A stretch of 58,850 nucleotides of DNA from Adhaeribacter aquaticus DSM 16391 (GCF_000473365.1 NZ_KI421517.1:2695945-2754794), one strand, 5' to 3'; positions 8,871 to 18,600 are shown, numbered from the stretch's first letter. Notes: generated from the sequence alone by a model not told the origin. Made by a program: numbers and translations.

Positions 8871-9668
8871 ATGGCTGAAAACATAAGCGATATCGCTAAA
8901 CGTTCTATAATTGAACATCCAGAGCACTATTTTAATGCTCAAAAAAAATCTTTAGAGCAAAAACTCGATGGTGTAAAACTTACCCCGGAGGAGGAGTCAG
9001 AAATTATAAAATCTAAAACCACAAAAACTATAAGAGACAAAATATTAGGTCTATTTAAGGTAGGGGAAGTTATTCAAACAGTATTAAACTGGAATGAGGA
9101 TATAGATAATGAATTGAAAGGTGTTAAAAAGGATTATTTATTAAACATTTACTTTGATAAAGTAGACCATACTCAAGAATCGGTTGTTAAACTCACTAAG
9201 CTGCTTACTAGCCCTGCCGGCAACACCTTATTTAATAAGATATTAAGGATACTAGATAATACACCACCAGACATTGAATTATCAAACCATTTAGCCAATG
9301 TCTTGAAGAATATTACTAATTCTGATTTTGAGAAGTTATTCTCTGAACAAAAGTTCGCGTTAAGTCAAATTGAACAACTCTCACCGCAAGCGCTAACTAT
9401 TTTAACAGATAATAAGAATTGGCCAATAGTTTCATTACAAATGTCAACTACAATGGGTACAAAAATTGTATCTGAATGGTATATGGAATTTACAAGGGAT
9501 TATGGGAATGCAAAAAGCATTCATGATCATAGTTACCATGAAAGGATTATTCACTCAATAAATGAATTAATAAATAACAGGTTTATTGAGGCACATAAAA
9601 TAGGGAATGACACGGCTAAAGTAACTTGTACTAATTTAGGGACCCAATTAATAAAATATCTTACTTAG
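8871..9668 (+). CDS. accessory (moron) protein of unknown function, 265 aa
   Basis: A mostly helical, charged protein with no signal peptide or membrane span. The N-terminal third is basic and coiled (KSLEQKLDGVKLTPEEESEIIK). The last 40 residues (LINNRFIEAHKIGNDTAKVTCTN, then LGTQLIKYLT) look like a winged-helix wing and terminal helix. This layout recalls the Abi-alpha/DUF4393 group, but I cannot confirm a match. A TATATTTG -7 box at 8832-8839 precedes it. It opens the first plus-strand island within the minus-strand tail operon and is AT-rich compared with the tail genes. Confidence 0.7.
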   Translation: MAENISDIAKRSIIEHPEHYFNAQKKSLEQKLDGVKLTPEEESEIIKSKTTKTIRDKILGLFKVGEVIQTVLNWNEDIDNELKGVKKDYLLNIYFDKVDHTQESVVKLTKLLTSPAGNTLFNKILRILDNTPPDIELSNHLANVLKNITNSDFEKLFSEQKFALSQIEQLSPQALTILTDNKNWPIVSLQMSTTMGTKIVSEWYMEFTRDYGNAKSIHDHSYHERIIHSINELINNRFIEAHKIGNDTAKVTCTNLGTQLIKYLT

Positions 9669-9794
9669 AACAGGACGAGTCGTTAAGCCATTTATAAAAT
9701 AAAAGGCTCTTCTTAAGAGACTTCATTAATAATCCTATCTACCATTAACTCATATTAAAAAGTATGCTTTAAGTGATAAGGCAAGTGTGAAGAA
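9669..9794. other. intergenic stretch, no gene seen
   Basis: Start of the gene-free interval 9669-9941. No open frame with coding character is present. A weak 5-bp hairpin (CTCTT...AAGAG near 9703-9715) may end the upstream transcript. The remainder of the interval contains the phased repeats and promoter listed separately. Confidence 0.5.
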
Positions 9795-9822
9795 TTGGTA
9801 TAATATGGTAAACTATGGTAAA
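9795..9822 (+). repeat. three GGTA repeats phased at 10 bp
   Basis: GGTA occurs at 9797, 9807 and 9817, exactly one helical turn apart, within a 28-bp block. The block is 24/28 identical to one upstream of the integrase at 53888-53915, which has the same 10-bp phasing. Such spacing suits binding of a protein to one DNA face, for example integrase arm-type sites or a shared regulator. It lies 120 bp before the two-gene membrane cassette. Confidence 0.7.
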
Positions 9823-9850
9823 TATTTGTAAACTTTTTGTATAATAGTAT

Positions 9851-9870
9851 TGTATAATATTATACATTTG
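9851..9870 (+). promoter_or_regulatory. palindrome and -7 box before membrane cassette
   Basis: TGTATAATATTATACA (9851-9866) is a perfect 16-bp palindrome. The TACATTTG at 9863-9870 overlaps its right half and fits the Bacteroidetes -7 consensus exactly. The nearest upstream TTTG is 23 bases away, slightly too far. The arrangement suggests a promoter of the genes at 9942-10501 that a dimeric repressor could block. Confidence 0.5.
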
Positions 9871-9941
9871 TACAACACAACAATAATAACAATAACAGTA
9901 TTTTAGTTAAGTTATTATTATCAAATAATATCAATAAAGAA

Positions 9942-10142
9942 ATGGAACCATTAAATGATATAACTATTGCCTCCTTGGTTTTATCTTCCATGGTAGCAGG
10001 ATTTAGTATCTTGAAAATGGTATTGTCCTCTTCTAAATCCAAAAACATTAAGATCACCAGAAAAGATACAGGTAAATCTGTAACAATATCTAAAGAGTTT
10101 AATTTTAATGACAGTAAAAAGCTTTTAGATATTCTTAATTAA
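9942..10142 (+). CDS. small membrane-anchored protein, possible EACC1-like
   Basis: 66 residues. One hydrophobic helix (about 8-28, ASLVLSSMVAGFSILKMVL) is followed by a small basic beta-alpha domain (KNIKITRKDTGKSVTI, then a helix ending KKLLDILN). This resembles the C-terminal half of the effector-associated constant component 1 (EACC1) family of bacterial conflict systems. I make that link from memory of the pattern and rate it low. The stop overlaps the start of the next gene as TAATG, so the two make a coupled cassette. Upstream are phased GGTA repeats and a palindromic promoter. Confidence 0.6.
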   Translation: MEPLNDITIASLVLSSMVAGFSILKMVLSSSKSKNIKITRKDTGKSVTISKEFNFNDSKKLLDILN

Positions 10143-10501
10143 TGGCCAACTCCCCAGAAGGGAAAGCGAAAGCTGAAAAAACTGGTGTTTCTATTGGGCT
10201 TTCTTCACTCTTTGCTACTTTATCTACACTAATACCAGATGAAACATTACGACAGGTGGCAGTACTACTATCACCTCCACTAGGTCATGGTGTAAGCTTT
10301 TTGATTCGTAACGGGATCCAATATTTTAATCACAAACGAGCCTGTAGATATTTGGAAGGAATTATTGCCAAATACGAACAGCAATTAAATGATCCAAATA
10401 TAACCACAACTCGCCGCAAGGAAATTCAAAAAATTTTAGATAAGTATACAGAAAAGCTTGAAAAGACTCATTTAGATAATCTCAATATAAAATTTGAATA
10501 A
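10142..10501 (+). CDS. membrane-associated partner of the 66-aa protein, 119 aa
   Basis: Residues of about 16-60 are hydrophobic with Gly, Ser and Pro (SIGLSSLFATLSTLIP and LRQVAVLLSPPLGHGVSFLI), consistent with one or two membrane or membrane-inserting helices. The C-terminal 55 residues are a charged helical hairpin (LEGIIAKYEQQLNDP, then KEIQKILDKYTEKLEK). No family is recognised. It is coupled to the upstream gene by TAATG and followed by a strong terminator, so the pair is a complete two-gene unit. A pore-forming effector with its sensor is one speculation; a phage superinfection protein is another. Confidence 0.65.
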   Translation: MANSPEGKAKAEKTGVSIGLSSLFATLSTLIPDETLRQVAVLLSPPLGHGVSFLIRNGIQYFNHKRACRYLEGIIAKYEQQLNDPNITTTRRKEIQKILDKYTEKLEKTHLDNLNIKFE

Positions 10502-10510
10502 ATTATAAAC

Positions 10511-10540
10511 AAAAAAGTCACTCTAACCAGTGGCTTTTTT
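10511..10540 (+). terminator. terminator after the membrane cassette
   Basis: A 12-bp stem (AAAAAAGTCACT with AGTGGCTTTTTT, one mismatched or wobble pair) encloses a 6-base loop ten bases after the stop codon. It ends in a T run, so it should terminate plus-strand transcription. The A run opposite could also act weakly on the other strand. Confidence 0.8.
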
Positions 10541-10644
10541 AATTTCCCCCTTCTTTCCCTACTTTAGTAACCAATCCCAATCCCGCTAACCCCTGATTTA
10601 TATTTCTCAAATTGAATTACCATTAGTGGTTTTTTTTACTGGTG

Positions 10645-10716
10645 AAAGTAAACTAAGGATATTTATAGTTTACTTTCGATCTCCAAAGTAAACTAAGAGA
10701 ATTTATAGTTTACTTT
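10645..10716. repeat. two tandem palindromes with a 40-bp period
   Basis: Two copies of a 32-bp element (10645-10676 and 10685-10716) lie exactly 40 bp apart. Each has perfect 10-bp inverted arms, AAAGTAAACT and AGTTTACTTT, around a 12-base centre. They sit in the 319-bp gene-free gap 10502-10820, about 105 bp upstream of the 104-aa gene. This looks like a double operator for the HEPN-motif operon, or a protein-binding array. Nothing else was seen in that gap. Confidence 0.75.
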
Positions 10717-10820
10717 TATAGACTTTTTTGAAAATTTAGTTTTAAAATACAATTTAGCACTTAAAGCTGGTTTCAAATCTTTTTATACATTTAAATCTAA
10801 TTACAAAACCTTGCTCTATT

Positions 10821-11135
10821 ATGAGACTTTTACGCCCGGAACCATTTCAATTCCCTAGTAATATAATGAGGGGCCAATTGTTTTATAATTTTGATGTTAC
10901 CGATATATTCCACCCTAACATTCCCTTTCGAAAAGCTTTTCAGGGGTTGTCAATAGGAACCGCTACTGAGGTTTTCTATATGGGGGAAATACCACCACCA
11001 GAAGGAGATAGCGTTTTATATTTCGGGACCCAAAATCATATTAATAATTGTGTCAATAATGCTGAAACCATTAATCTTAAGTTAAAAAACCTTTTAGGTA
11101 AACTTATTATAAACCGAGAATTAAGGGCACCATAG
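10821..11135 (+). CDS. first gene of HEPN-motif cassette, unknown, 104 aa
   Basis: No family is recognised. The protein is mixed alpha/beta with FDVTDIFHPNIPFRKAF, a strand before YMGEIPPPEGDSVLYFG and a C-terminal helix with Asn-rich NHINNCVNNAETINLKLKN. It stops 5 bases before the HEPN-motif gene, which implies one transcript. The position before a possible toxic RNase makes it an antitoxin or co-factor candidate. The upstream tandem palindromes suggest autoregulation. There is no recognisable DNA-binding motif in it, which weakens that idea. Confidence 0.65.
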   Translation: MRLLRPEPFQFPSNIMRGQLFYNFDVTDIFHPNIPFRKAFQGLSIGTATEVFYMGEIPPPEGDSVLYFGTQNHINNCVNNAETINLKLKNLLGKLIINRELRAP

Positions 11136-11140
11136 TCAAA

Positions 11141-11518
11141 ATGGACTTCATGACGCGAAGAGATACCTTAAGTGAATTTTTAAAGAAATGGGAGCCTTTG
11201 AAACAAATACCTCACTTTGACACAGCAAGAAAATTAAAGAACCTTACAAAGCTTTTCCACAGCTTTATAATTGATAGGAATATTTACACCCATGGAGGAT
11301 TATTTTTATTAGTACCAGATAAAATACTTTTAATTGAGCATGTAGAAAATGGCGAAACCGTTTTTAGCCAAATTAATTCTCAAATCCTCTTATCTTACAA
11401 CAAAGCATATCAATTGCTTCTGACATTTTTAAGCCTTATTGAAGGGCTCTATTATGGGGCAGATGAAGAACGAATTGAGAGTATATTAAACAATTATAAC
11501 ACCATACTTAATTCTTAA
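11141..11518 (+). CDS. HEPN-like protein with R-N-x3-H motif (putative RNase)
   Basis: 125 residues, almost all helical. Near residue 46 it has DRNIYTHGG, which fits the HEPN nuclease signature R-x4-6-H with a polar residue after the Arg. Helices before (KLKNLTKLFHSFII) and after (YNKAYQLLLTFLSLIEGLYYG) complete a plausible four-helix HEPN core. HEPN proteins act as RNases in toxin-antitoxin, abortive-infection and CRISPR-linked systems. The usual MNT-type partner is not next to it; the upstream gene is an unknown 104-aa protein. The motif is visible; the activity is inferred. Confidence 0.6.
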   Translation: MDFMTRRDTLSEFLKKWEPLKQIPHFDTARKLKNLTKLFHSFIIDRNIYTHGGLFLLVPDKILLIEHVENGETVFSQINSQILLSYNKAYQLLLTFLSLIEGLYYGADEERIESILNNYNTILNS

Positions 11519-11538
11519 TCAAACCAACCCCCAATAAC

Positions 11539-11637
11539 ATGAAACACCAAACCAAACTCCTTTTAGCCTTGTGGCTGTTGCTACCATTGGGATTAATGGT
11601 AAAAGAGGGCGCAGCTAATTTCAAAACCCAAAAATAA
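11539..11637 (+). CDS. small secreted or membrane peptide, 32 aa
   Basis: A short frame begins MKHQTKLLLALWLLLPLGLM and ends with a polar tail NFKTQK. It looks like a signal peptide or single span with almost no mature part. It is 3 bases before the next gene. Its leader CCAATAACATGAAACA recurs exactly at the lipoprotein gene at 11973, which suggests a copied start region. It could be a remnant of a secreted protein, a leader peptide or a real small gene. Confidence 0.4.
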   Translation: MKHQTKLLLALWLLLPLGLMVKEGAANFKTQK

Positions 11638-11640
11638 AAT

Positions 11641-11937
11641 ATGAATATAGATGATCGATTAAAAATTATAAAGACAAGTTGGGAATTGCATAGCCAGGTT
11701 GAAGCTAGTTACATGGATAATCCAGCAAAACTTGGAGATGATGGATGGCTGGAGAAACAACGCACGCTACTTGCTGATATGGCGCTACACCTTTTGCAAA
11801 CTTCAATAAACCCAGGAGAAATAAAACTAGATAAACTGCGGAATAATATCCATGCAATTTTAACTATTTCTGATCAGTTTTTACCTAATGCTGGCCTTAA
11901 GAAGGCAACTGAAAAACTATATGAAGACCAGGAATAA
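11641..11937 (+). CDS. accessory helical protein of unknown function, 98 aa
   Basis: No family is recognised. The sequence is acidic and helical throughout, with a Trp near the start (KIIKTSWELHSQ) and central LLADMALHLLQTSINPG. It ends in a charged helix (KATEKLYEDQE). It lies 3 bases after the 32-aa frame and 35 bases before the lipoprotein gene, within one plus-strand run. No nuclease or HTH motif is visible. It may be a small immunity or adaptor protein, but nothing in the sequence shows this. Confidence 0.6.
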   Translation: MNIDDRLKIIKTSWELHSQVEASYMDNPAKLGDDGWLEKQRTLLADMALHLLQTSINPGEIKLDKLRNNIHAILTISDQFLPNAGLKKATEKLYEDQE

Positions 11938-11972
11938 CTGGTATAAAACCGATTGCCCAGACAACCAATAAC

Positions 11973-12365
11973 ATGAAACACTTATTATTAATCCTTTTCA
12001 CAATCTTTTGCTTCGGGTGTGAAAAGGAAACAAAGATAGATGGGATACAATTTCCTAAAACAGAACTTGCTAATACAACCTGGAAGAGGTTTAGCTTTAA
12101 GGCAGTAGTTAGCAGGGAGGATGTTTATGAATTTTTACACTTTACAAATGCAAACACAGTTGAGATGTATTCCGCCGATATTGACGGGAAAAATATAATT
12201 AACGGTAAAAGGGTTTACCCCTATAAATTAACCCTTAGCAAAAGAAATATAGATAGTTTTGAAGTTTTTTATCCAAACGGCAAAAGCGAAATGGGTGGAA
12301 CCACGCAAGATGTTAACGTTATTGTTTTTGGGATTGGGGATTACAAATACGACAGAGTTCCTTAA
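11973..12365 (+). CDS. phage-borne lipoprotein, 130 aa
   Basis: The N-terminus MKHLLLILFTIFCFGCEKE is a type II signal peptide with a lipobox (CFGC, lipidated Cys at 16). The mature part is beta-rich with TTWKRFSFKAVVS and a YPYKLTLSK segment, a lipocalin-like pattern common in small Bacteroidetes lipoproteins. It is the last gene of the first plus-strand island, followed by a terminator. As a lysogenic-conversion protein it could act in superinfection exclusion or change the envelope; this is inferred. Confidence 0.7.
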   Translation: MKHLLLILFTIFCFGCEKETKIDGIQFPKTELANTTWKRFSFKAVVSREDVYEFLHFTNANTVEMYSADIDGKNIINGKRVYPYKLTLSKRNIDSFEVFYPNGKSEMGGTTQDVNVIVFGIGDYKYDRVP

Positions 12366-12383
12366 TAAAGCCAGATTCCATAA

Positions 12384-12412
12384 AAAAAGCCCCCTTTAAT
12401 CAGGGCGCTTTT
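12384..12412 (+). terminator. terminator at the end of the first plus-strand island
   Basis: An imperfect stem (AAAAGCCCCCT with AGGGCGCTTTT, one C-C mismatch) has a 6-base loop and lies about 20 bases after the lipoprotein stop. A and T runs on both sides let it work in either direction, so it may also end the minus-strand tape-measure transcript. Confidence 0.65.
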
Positions 12413-12456
12413 AATACCGTTTTGAAAATTAATTATTTAACTTAAAAAAATAAAAA

Positions 12457-12645
12457 TCAAACCTTTACTGATATCCTAACAGCAATTTCTTTAAGTTGGT
12501 ATTCGTTGTTTTTGTCATAATTACCTTGCTCAATTGTATCAATCCGACTTACAAGTAAACCGGATTTAACTTGAAAATCCTTTATTAAGCTCATAATGTC
12601 TTTTTCAAGTTTAATTCTTTCTTGGATTAGTTCTTCTACTGTCAT
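12457..12645 (-). CDS. small protein, paralogue of the 19593-19832 protein
   Basis: 62 residues: an N-terminal amphipathic helix (EELIQERIKLEKDIMSLI) followed by VKSGLLVSRIDTI and a terminal strand IAVRISVKV. The same pattern (KLERNIVKLLHEF, KTGVLPDNI, IRVEVNVELNIKI) appears in the 79-aa plus-strand protein at 19593. The two lie on opposite sides of the tape measure gene. It starts 51 bases after the tape measure stop and may be co-transcribed with it. Function unknown. Confidence 0.6.
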   Translation of the reverse strand: MTVEELIQERIKLEKDIMSLIKDFQVKSGLLVSRIDTIEQGNYDKNNEYQLKEIAVRISVKV

Positions 12646-12696
12646 AATTAATCTTTTTTTACAATATTAAATTTAGCTTTAAAATAGTTATTCTTT

Positions 12697-15600
12697 TTAT
12701 CCCCTTCCAAATCCATTGGCATTTAAGGCATTACTACCGGATGTCTGATTTTTCTCTATATTCTTAAGAGTAGTAGCCATATTGTTAATAGCATCTGTGT
12801 TTTTAACAATTTGTGCTGCTGCTGTCGCTGTCATCCCGGTATTTTGTGCTATTTCCTTGTGATAAGATAGGGCTTGTATTGAAATTTGTAGTTGGTCATA
12901 TACACTAAGAGCAATCCGCTCATTTGAACCTGCTATTTGAGCCGTATTATTAGCCACCTCAAGCATACCTGGTATAGAGAATGTGTTATTGCCTGCTGCT
13001 GGAATATTTGCCGTACCTGGGCTTATAATGGCGGCCAGAATTTGTTTTGCTGTTTGACTTATATCTATAATTCCCAAGCGCATACCGGACAGTTGGCCGG
13101 CGATTATTTCGGCTGTTTGTTGCGACATTCTCTCGATACCACCTTGCAAGGAGTTGGCGTTGCTATTAGTAGGGTCAGCAAAATCTATCCCGGCCAATTT
13201 CTGCAATTCTGCAAACTTCTTTTCCGCATTGGTAAGAATCTCCTTATATATTCTTTCAAGGTCTTCTATTTCTCCAGCATCCAACCCTCCATCGCTGTCA
13301 CTTGCTTTTGCAAAATCATCATAAAACCGTTTAAGAGGGCCTTCTAATGCCTGCATTTTTAAACTCTCAATAATAGAGTTCTTCATTAGATCCTTAAAGG
13401 TATCGGCAAAGAATTTGGCCCTTTGTTCCGCATTTTTGAAGCCTTGCTTAAAACCATCAGCCATGGAATCCACTATAGATCCGAATGTTGTACCGGTTAG
13501 TACCTCCTGCAATTTGGCTTTATACTGCTCTACCTGTTCTTCCAGTTCTTGATATTTAGCAATTAACTCCTTTAATTCCTCAACTTGACCCGACAAGGAA
13601 CCACTGGCTAAGTCTTTCTGAATTTCATTGATTACTTTCCTGTTTGCTTCTAAAGCTGCCTCTATCGTATCTAATCCACCTTCAACAGGGCGACTCGTGC
13701 CCCGGCCTGTTTGGTTTATGAGGTCATTTAAATTCTTTAAAGCAATGGCATAGCTTTGTATTTCCTGCTCTCCTCTACGGCGGCCTTGGACTGTAATATT
13801 TAATTTTAGGTTGGTAAGGTCGCTTATCGTTTTCCGGAATTGGATATTAATCAAATTAAGCTGGTCCTTATAAGAAGTTATTTTATCAACCCCTAAAGCT
13901 CTCTCTATAGCTCTAGCCTGATCAGATAATAAGCGGGACATTTCCTGCAAGACAGATTTAGTTTTTTCTAACGCTATCTGTTGTCTTTTGGCAGCCGCCT
14001 CTCTTTTTTCATCTGAACGATCCATTAAGTCTACCAGTCCGGATATCACACCTATTGAACCGGTAAGAACGGCAAGCGGGTCTTTTGATGCTAAGCCTGC
14101 AAATATGGCACCTGCACTACTGGCAATACCAGAAAATGTATTTAAAGCTTTTCCTGCCTCGACATCAATCTTGGATACCAGGTTAGCTGCCGCATTTAAA
14201 AGCACAGATACTTTTTGTAATCTTTCTGCTATTTCACCAAACCCTTTTTCGGCTTTATCTATTTCTTCATTTACTCCCGCTAATTTATCCCGCAATTCTG
14301 CCGCTGTTTCGGGTGTAGTTAGGGAGCTAGACAAAGCTTTTTCAATTCTTTGTTTTTCCTTTTTTAAATTAGCCAGGTAAGCTCCATCTGTTTTGAATTT
14401 TAGCTTTAATTCTAATGTACCTAACTGTTTTTCTAAATTTTGCCGTACTTCTGGACCTATATTTATATCAGCAAGAGCAAGATTTATCTTGGCTATATCG
14501 GCTTCAATTTCCTCCATACTGGAATCGTCTAAACCAAGGGTAAAGGTTAAACCTGATAATTCAGCTTCTAAATCTGTTCTAAAAGTGTCGGGTATTAGAT
14601 TATTTCCTTTCGTAAGCTCTAATACTTTTTTAGTTGCTTCAATTTGTGCTTTTAATTCAGCCTTGGTGTAGTCAATAGCTTGCTTGCTGGCATCCTGATA
14701 AATCTTAGTCTTTTTAAGGGCTGCATCGGCGGCATTATTTATTTCGACTTGCATTAACCGATTAAGTTCCTGAATCTCCCGATCTACATTCTGGTTTGGT
14801 TTTGTATTTCGAAGTTCTTGTGCCAGTTTAGCAAATTTAGCTATGATAGTTGCTCGTTGTTGTTCAAATGTAGCCGTAGCTACCAAAGCCTCTTGTAGAT
14901 TTTGGGTACGTAACTTCCGCTCCTGTTCCCAATATGCCTTAGATTCATTTTTAAGCATATCAAATTTCTGCTGTTCTGCAGGGGTTAAGTTTTTGGACGT
15001 ATCCATTTTAGCTAATTCACTTTCAACATAAGCCCCGTAATTATCAAACGCTTTCTTATCGTAAGCAAATCTTTTATCCGCTTCTTCTTTACCTACTACC
15101 AGTTTAAAGTTTTCGTATTCCTGGAATATGCCTTTTTGCCTTTCCATCTCGATTTTTAACTTTTCCGTTTCCTGTTTATACACCAGGTCGGCCGTGGCTT
15201 TTACCCGTAACTCTTCTAACCTGGCAACAGGTATTTTAATTTTATTTTTTGGATCACGGTTAAACTTCCCGATCTCATTAGCCATTTTCTTAAATTCATC
15301 CTGCAGCTGTTCATTGGCTAATTCATCCGGAGACAAGTTCTTGGCGTTATACTTGGTTTCTAACTCAGCTAACTTTTGAAGTAAGGCAATACGCTGTTCA
15401 TAGGACCTGTTATCTAAAGCCTGTCCTTTGGCCTTTTCCTTGATCTCGTACCCTTCCAGTAATTTATTTACCTCTTTAAGCCTAACCTGCAACCTCCCAA
15501 TTTCTTTATCATTAGGGGCTAAGCTGCCAATCTTTTTGCGTAAGCCTTCCTGAATTTGTTTTAAATCTTCCTCATCCGTAGCCATATCCACCAACTTCTT

Positions 15601-18600
15601 ATAGTTGGTGTCTACATCGGACAAGAGCTTCCCAAATTCAGCATTCCCATTTCTCCGTAATACCTCTAGCTGATTGGTGTAATCATCAACCTGTTTCTGG
15701 TATTTCTTTCTGGTCGCATCATCGTCGGTGTTTTGCAAATTTTCCTGAGCCTTGGCCAATCTTTCTTCAGCTTCAGCAATAGTCAGATTACCCCGGTTAA
15801 TGCGCTCTTTTTTCTCGAACTCCCGGTTTTGCTCCTTAATGGTTTGTAGTACATTTTTCGCTGCCTGTAGTTCTTCTCCAGCCTGTTTAGCCATCCGATC
15901 CGCCCGGCCTCCATCCAAACCACTATTAGAAGTAGCCGCAGTTCTTTGGGCTTGCTCGTAAGCTTTAGAAAGATCAGCTACCTTTTTTATCTGGTCATTA
16001 ATAATTCTTTGTCTTTGGTCGGCATTAGCTTTATCAAATTTTAACTGGTCGGTTGCCCTTTTGGTAAGAGCGCCTATTACCTGGTCGTTTGCTCCCTGTG
16101 GGTTTGCTAAGCGGGTAAAGAAACCAGCTATTGATTTTTTAGCGTTATCCCAGGTAGCAGACATCCGGTTGGTTTTATCCGCCAAGGTGTCAACTTCAAC
16201 CCCCGCTTCTCCCATTTCCCGGCGCATAATACGACCTACAGCTTCCGCCATAGTGCCACCAGCTTTCATTTCTTCCCGTACCGCTTTTTGAGAAATACCC
16301 AGGTTATCAATAATCCGCAAGGATTCTTTCCCCAGTCCTTCTACAATGTCGTCGGTCATTTTTTCAACCGATTCACCAGTTTCCTTTGCCCGGGTGGATG
16401 CAAACAATAAGTAAGTACCCATATCTTTCAATGGGATGTTGAGGTTATTGGCTTTTACGGTAAGCCTTTCCAGTTCAAAATCACTGACAAAGCCTTTTGT
16501 CTCCTTCCGTAATTTCTCTAAATAGGTAGCATCACCAATTTTGGAAAAGGCCCGATCAACTCCGGACGCTTTTACAGAAACACCTACTAACTCCCGGCCA
16601 AAGTCTACTAGGGTATCCACCAACCCCACCAGGCCAAAAGCACCGGCAATGTTTACCAAAGTGCCCCTAAACTGACTTAATTTGTTATTGTTTTTTTCTA
16701 TAGCATTACCTACAGCATCAAACCCGGTTCTGCCGGCATTATGGGCTCGGGTAAGTCTGGTTTCTACATCCTCCAGCTTTTTATTGTACTTGGTAATATT
16801 ATCCGGGTCGGTAGCAGTTGCAATCGCATTTTTATAAAGCTGGGCAGCGCGTTCTAACCGGCCAATGATGCTTAGTTGTTCCTTCAGAGGCCTGCCCCAC
16901 CGGTCATACCCTTCAGCCCCGGCATTTTTCATCTGCTGAATTTCTTTCTGAAGCTTTTTGATTTCCGCAGTATATTGTTTTATAATTCCCGGATCCGTTG
17001 CTTTTCGAACAATGGCTTCATAGGAGGCCATTTCTATTTCAATGGATTCAATGGACTTCCGGAATTGTTGGGCGCTGGCTGCTGATTTATTGAAATTACC
17101 CGAACTGTCTAAATTGTTCAGGATATTTTTAAGAGTAGTTAATTCCTGTTCCAGCTCCGCAATACTAGCTTTCATTTCGCCACCTACTGAAACATCAATT
17201 TTAGATGAGGTGGGCAAGTTTTGATAAGCAGCTTTTAGCTTGGCAATCTCTTTTGTTCTTTCCTTGATTAACTCCGTTCCGGACTTTTGAAATTCTGCAT
17301 TCAGGCGAATAGCATCGCTTTGTTTTTGGTAGGCAACCAGTAAGTCCCGTTCCTGATCTTCCAGGTTTTGCAGACTTTTGCCGTAAGTATCAACATCAAT
17401 GGCGGCTGACTTCAAATTAGATTCTAAATCAATTTTAGACACCTTAACATTAGCCAGCTCCTTTTGGATGGTTAGAAGGCTACGGTACTGGTCTTTCAGC
17501 TGAACCACTCCCTGAATTTTAGCAGCCGTCTCATTACTGACGCCGCTACCGGTATCCTTTAAAGCGGCATTTAACCCTTCTACTTCACCTTTTAATTTTT
17601 CAATGCTGCTGGCCAGGGCTAAACCTCTGTTGCTACCTTTATCTTCTTCTGAAAGCTGGCTGTAAGAAAGTTTTAAGGATTCCAGTTTAGCTATCTGATC
17701 TTCCACATTAGCAGTAGCAATTTTCTGAATGTCCTCATTTTTGAGCAAAGAAGCGGCCCGGTCATCAATGGAATTGGTCAGCGCCAATTCTTTTTCATTT
17801 AAGGAGCTTAAAGCTGTTTCATATGCCTGAATATCTTCTGCAACTTTATCAAAATCAGTTGTAAGATTAAGTTTAGCAGACCTTGTTTCTTCCAGCTCCG
17901 CCAGTTCCTTTTTAAGGGTCTCCAGTTGTTCCATTTTTTCTGGCAACAAACCAAAGTCTACTTCAAAGGATAGTCCATCTGTACCCTGGATCTCATCCGC
18001 AACGCGTTTAAATTCTTCCAGTTGCTGTACTTTGCCGGCCAGATTATTAAAAGCATTATTACTCAGCGAGCGAAAAGCTCCTTCTAAGCTCTTTAACTCT
18101 TGTTTGGCATTAGCAATGTTGTTTTGCAAGGATTTACCCTTGTCACCACCTTGCTCTGCTGTGGACAGCTTTAAATAGGCCTGTTCTAACTGTTCTAATT
18201 GCCTGCGTTTAGCTGTAATAGCAGCTGTTCCGGCTTTCTGTAAAGAGTCTGACTTGGATAGTTGTATGCTAACTTCAGCCATGGTCTTGGCCAGCTTCTG
18301 CTCTTCCTGAACGATCTCAGCTAATTTAGCCCGGAAAACATCCTGACCCGTATTCCCTTTAGCAAAAGCTGCATTCAGGTCCTCTTTATCTTTTTTGAGC
18401 TTATTTAAAGCAGCCTCCAGCTTTTGAAACGCCTTAACCTGTAAGGCTGTTTCTGCATCCAGATTTTTATTAACTCCCGGGTTTTGGAGCAATAACTTAT
18501 TGTACTCGGTTTGCTTTTTGATACCAACTTCAAAACGCTTCATTTCGGCATCCTGCAACGCCTTTGTTTTTCGAAGGATATTTTCAATGCCTTTATCAAA

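Noticed and set aside
9333-9360. AAAGTTCGC within the 8871 gene as an operator
   Set aside because: It is a single half-site inside a coding region with no inverted partner near it.
13988-17224. Several plus-strand frames within the tape measure gene
   Set aside because: They are shadows of a long coiled-coil gene rich in Lys and Glu codons and have Ser/Phe/Cys-rich nonsense products.
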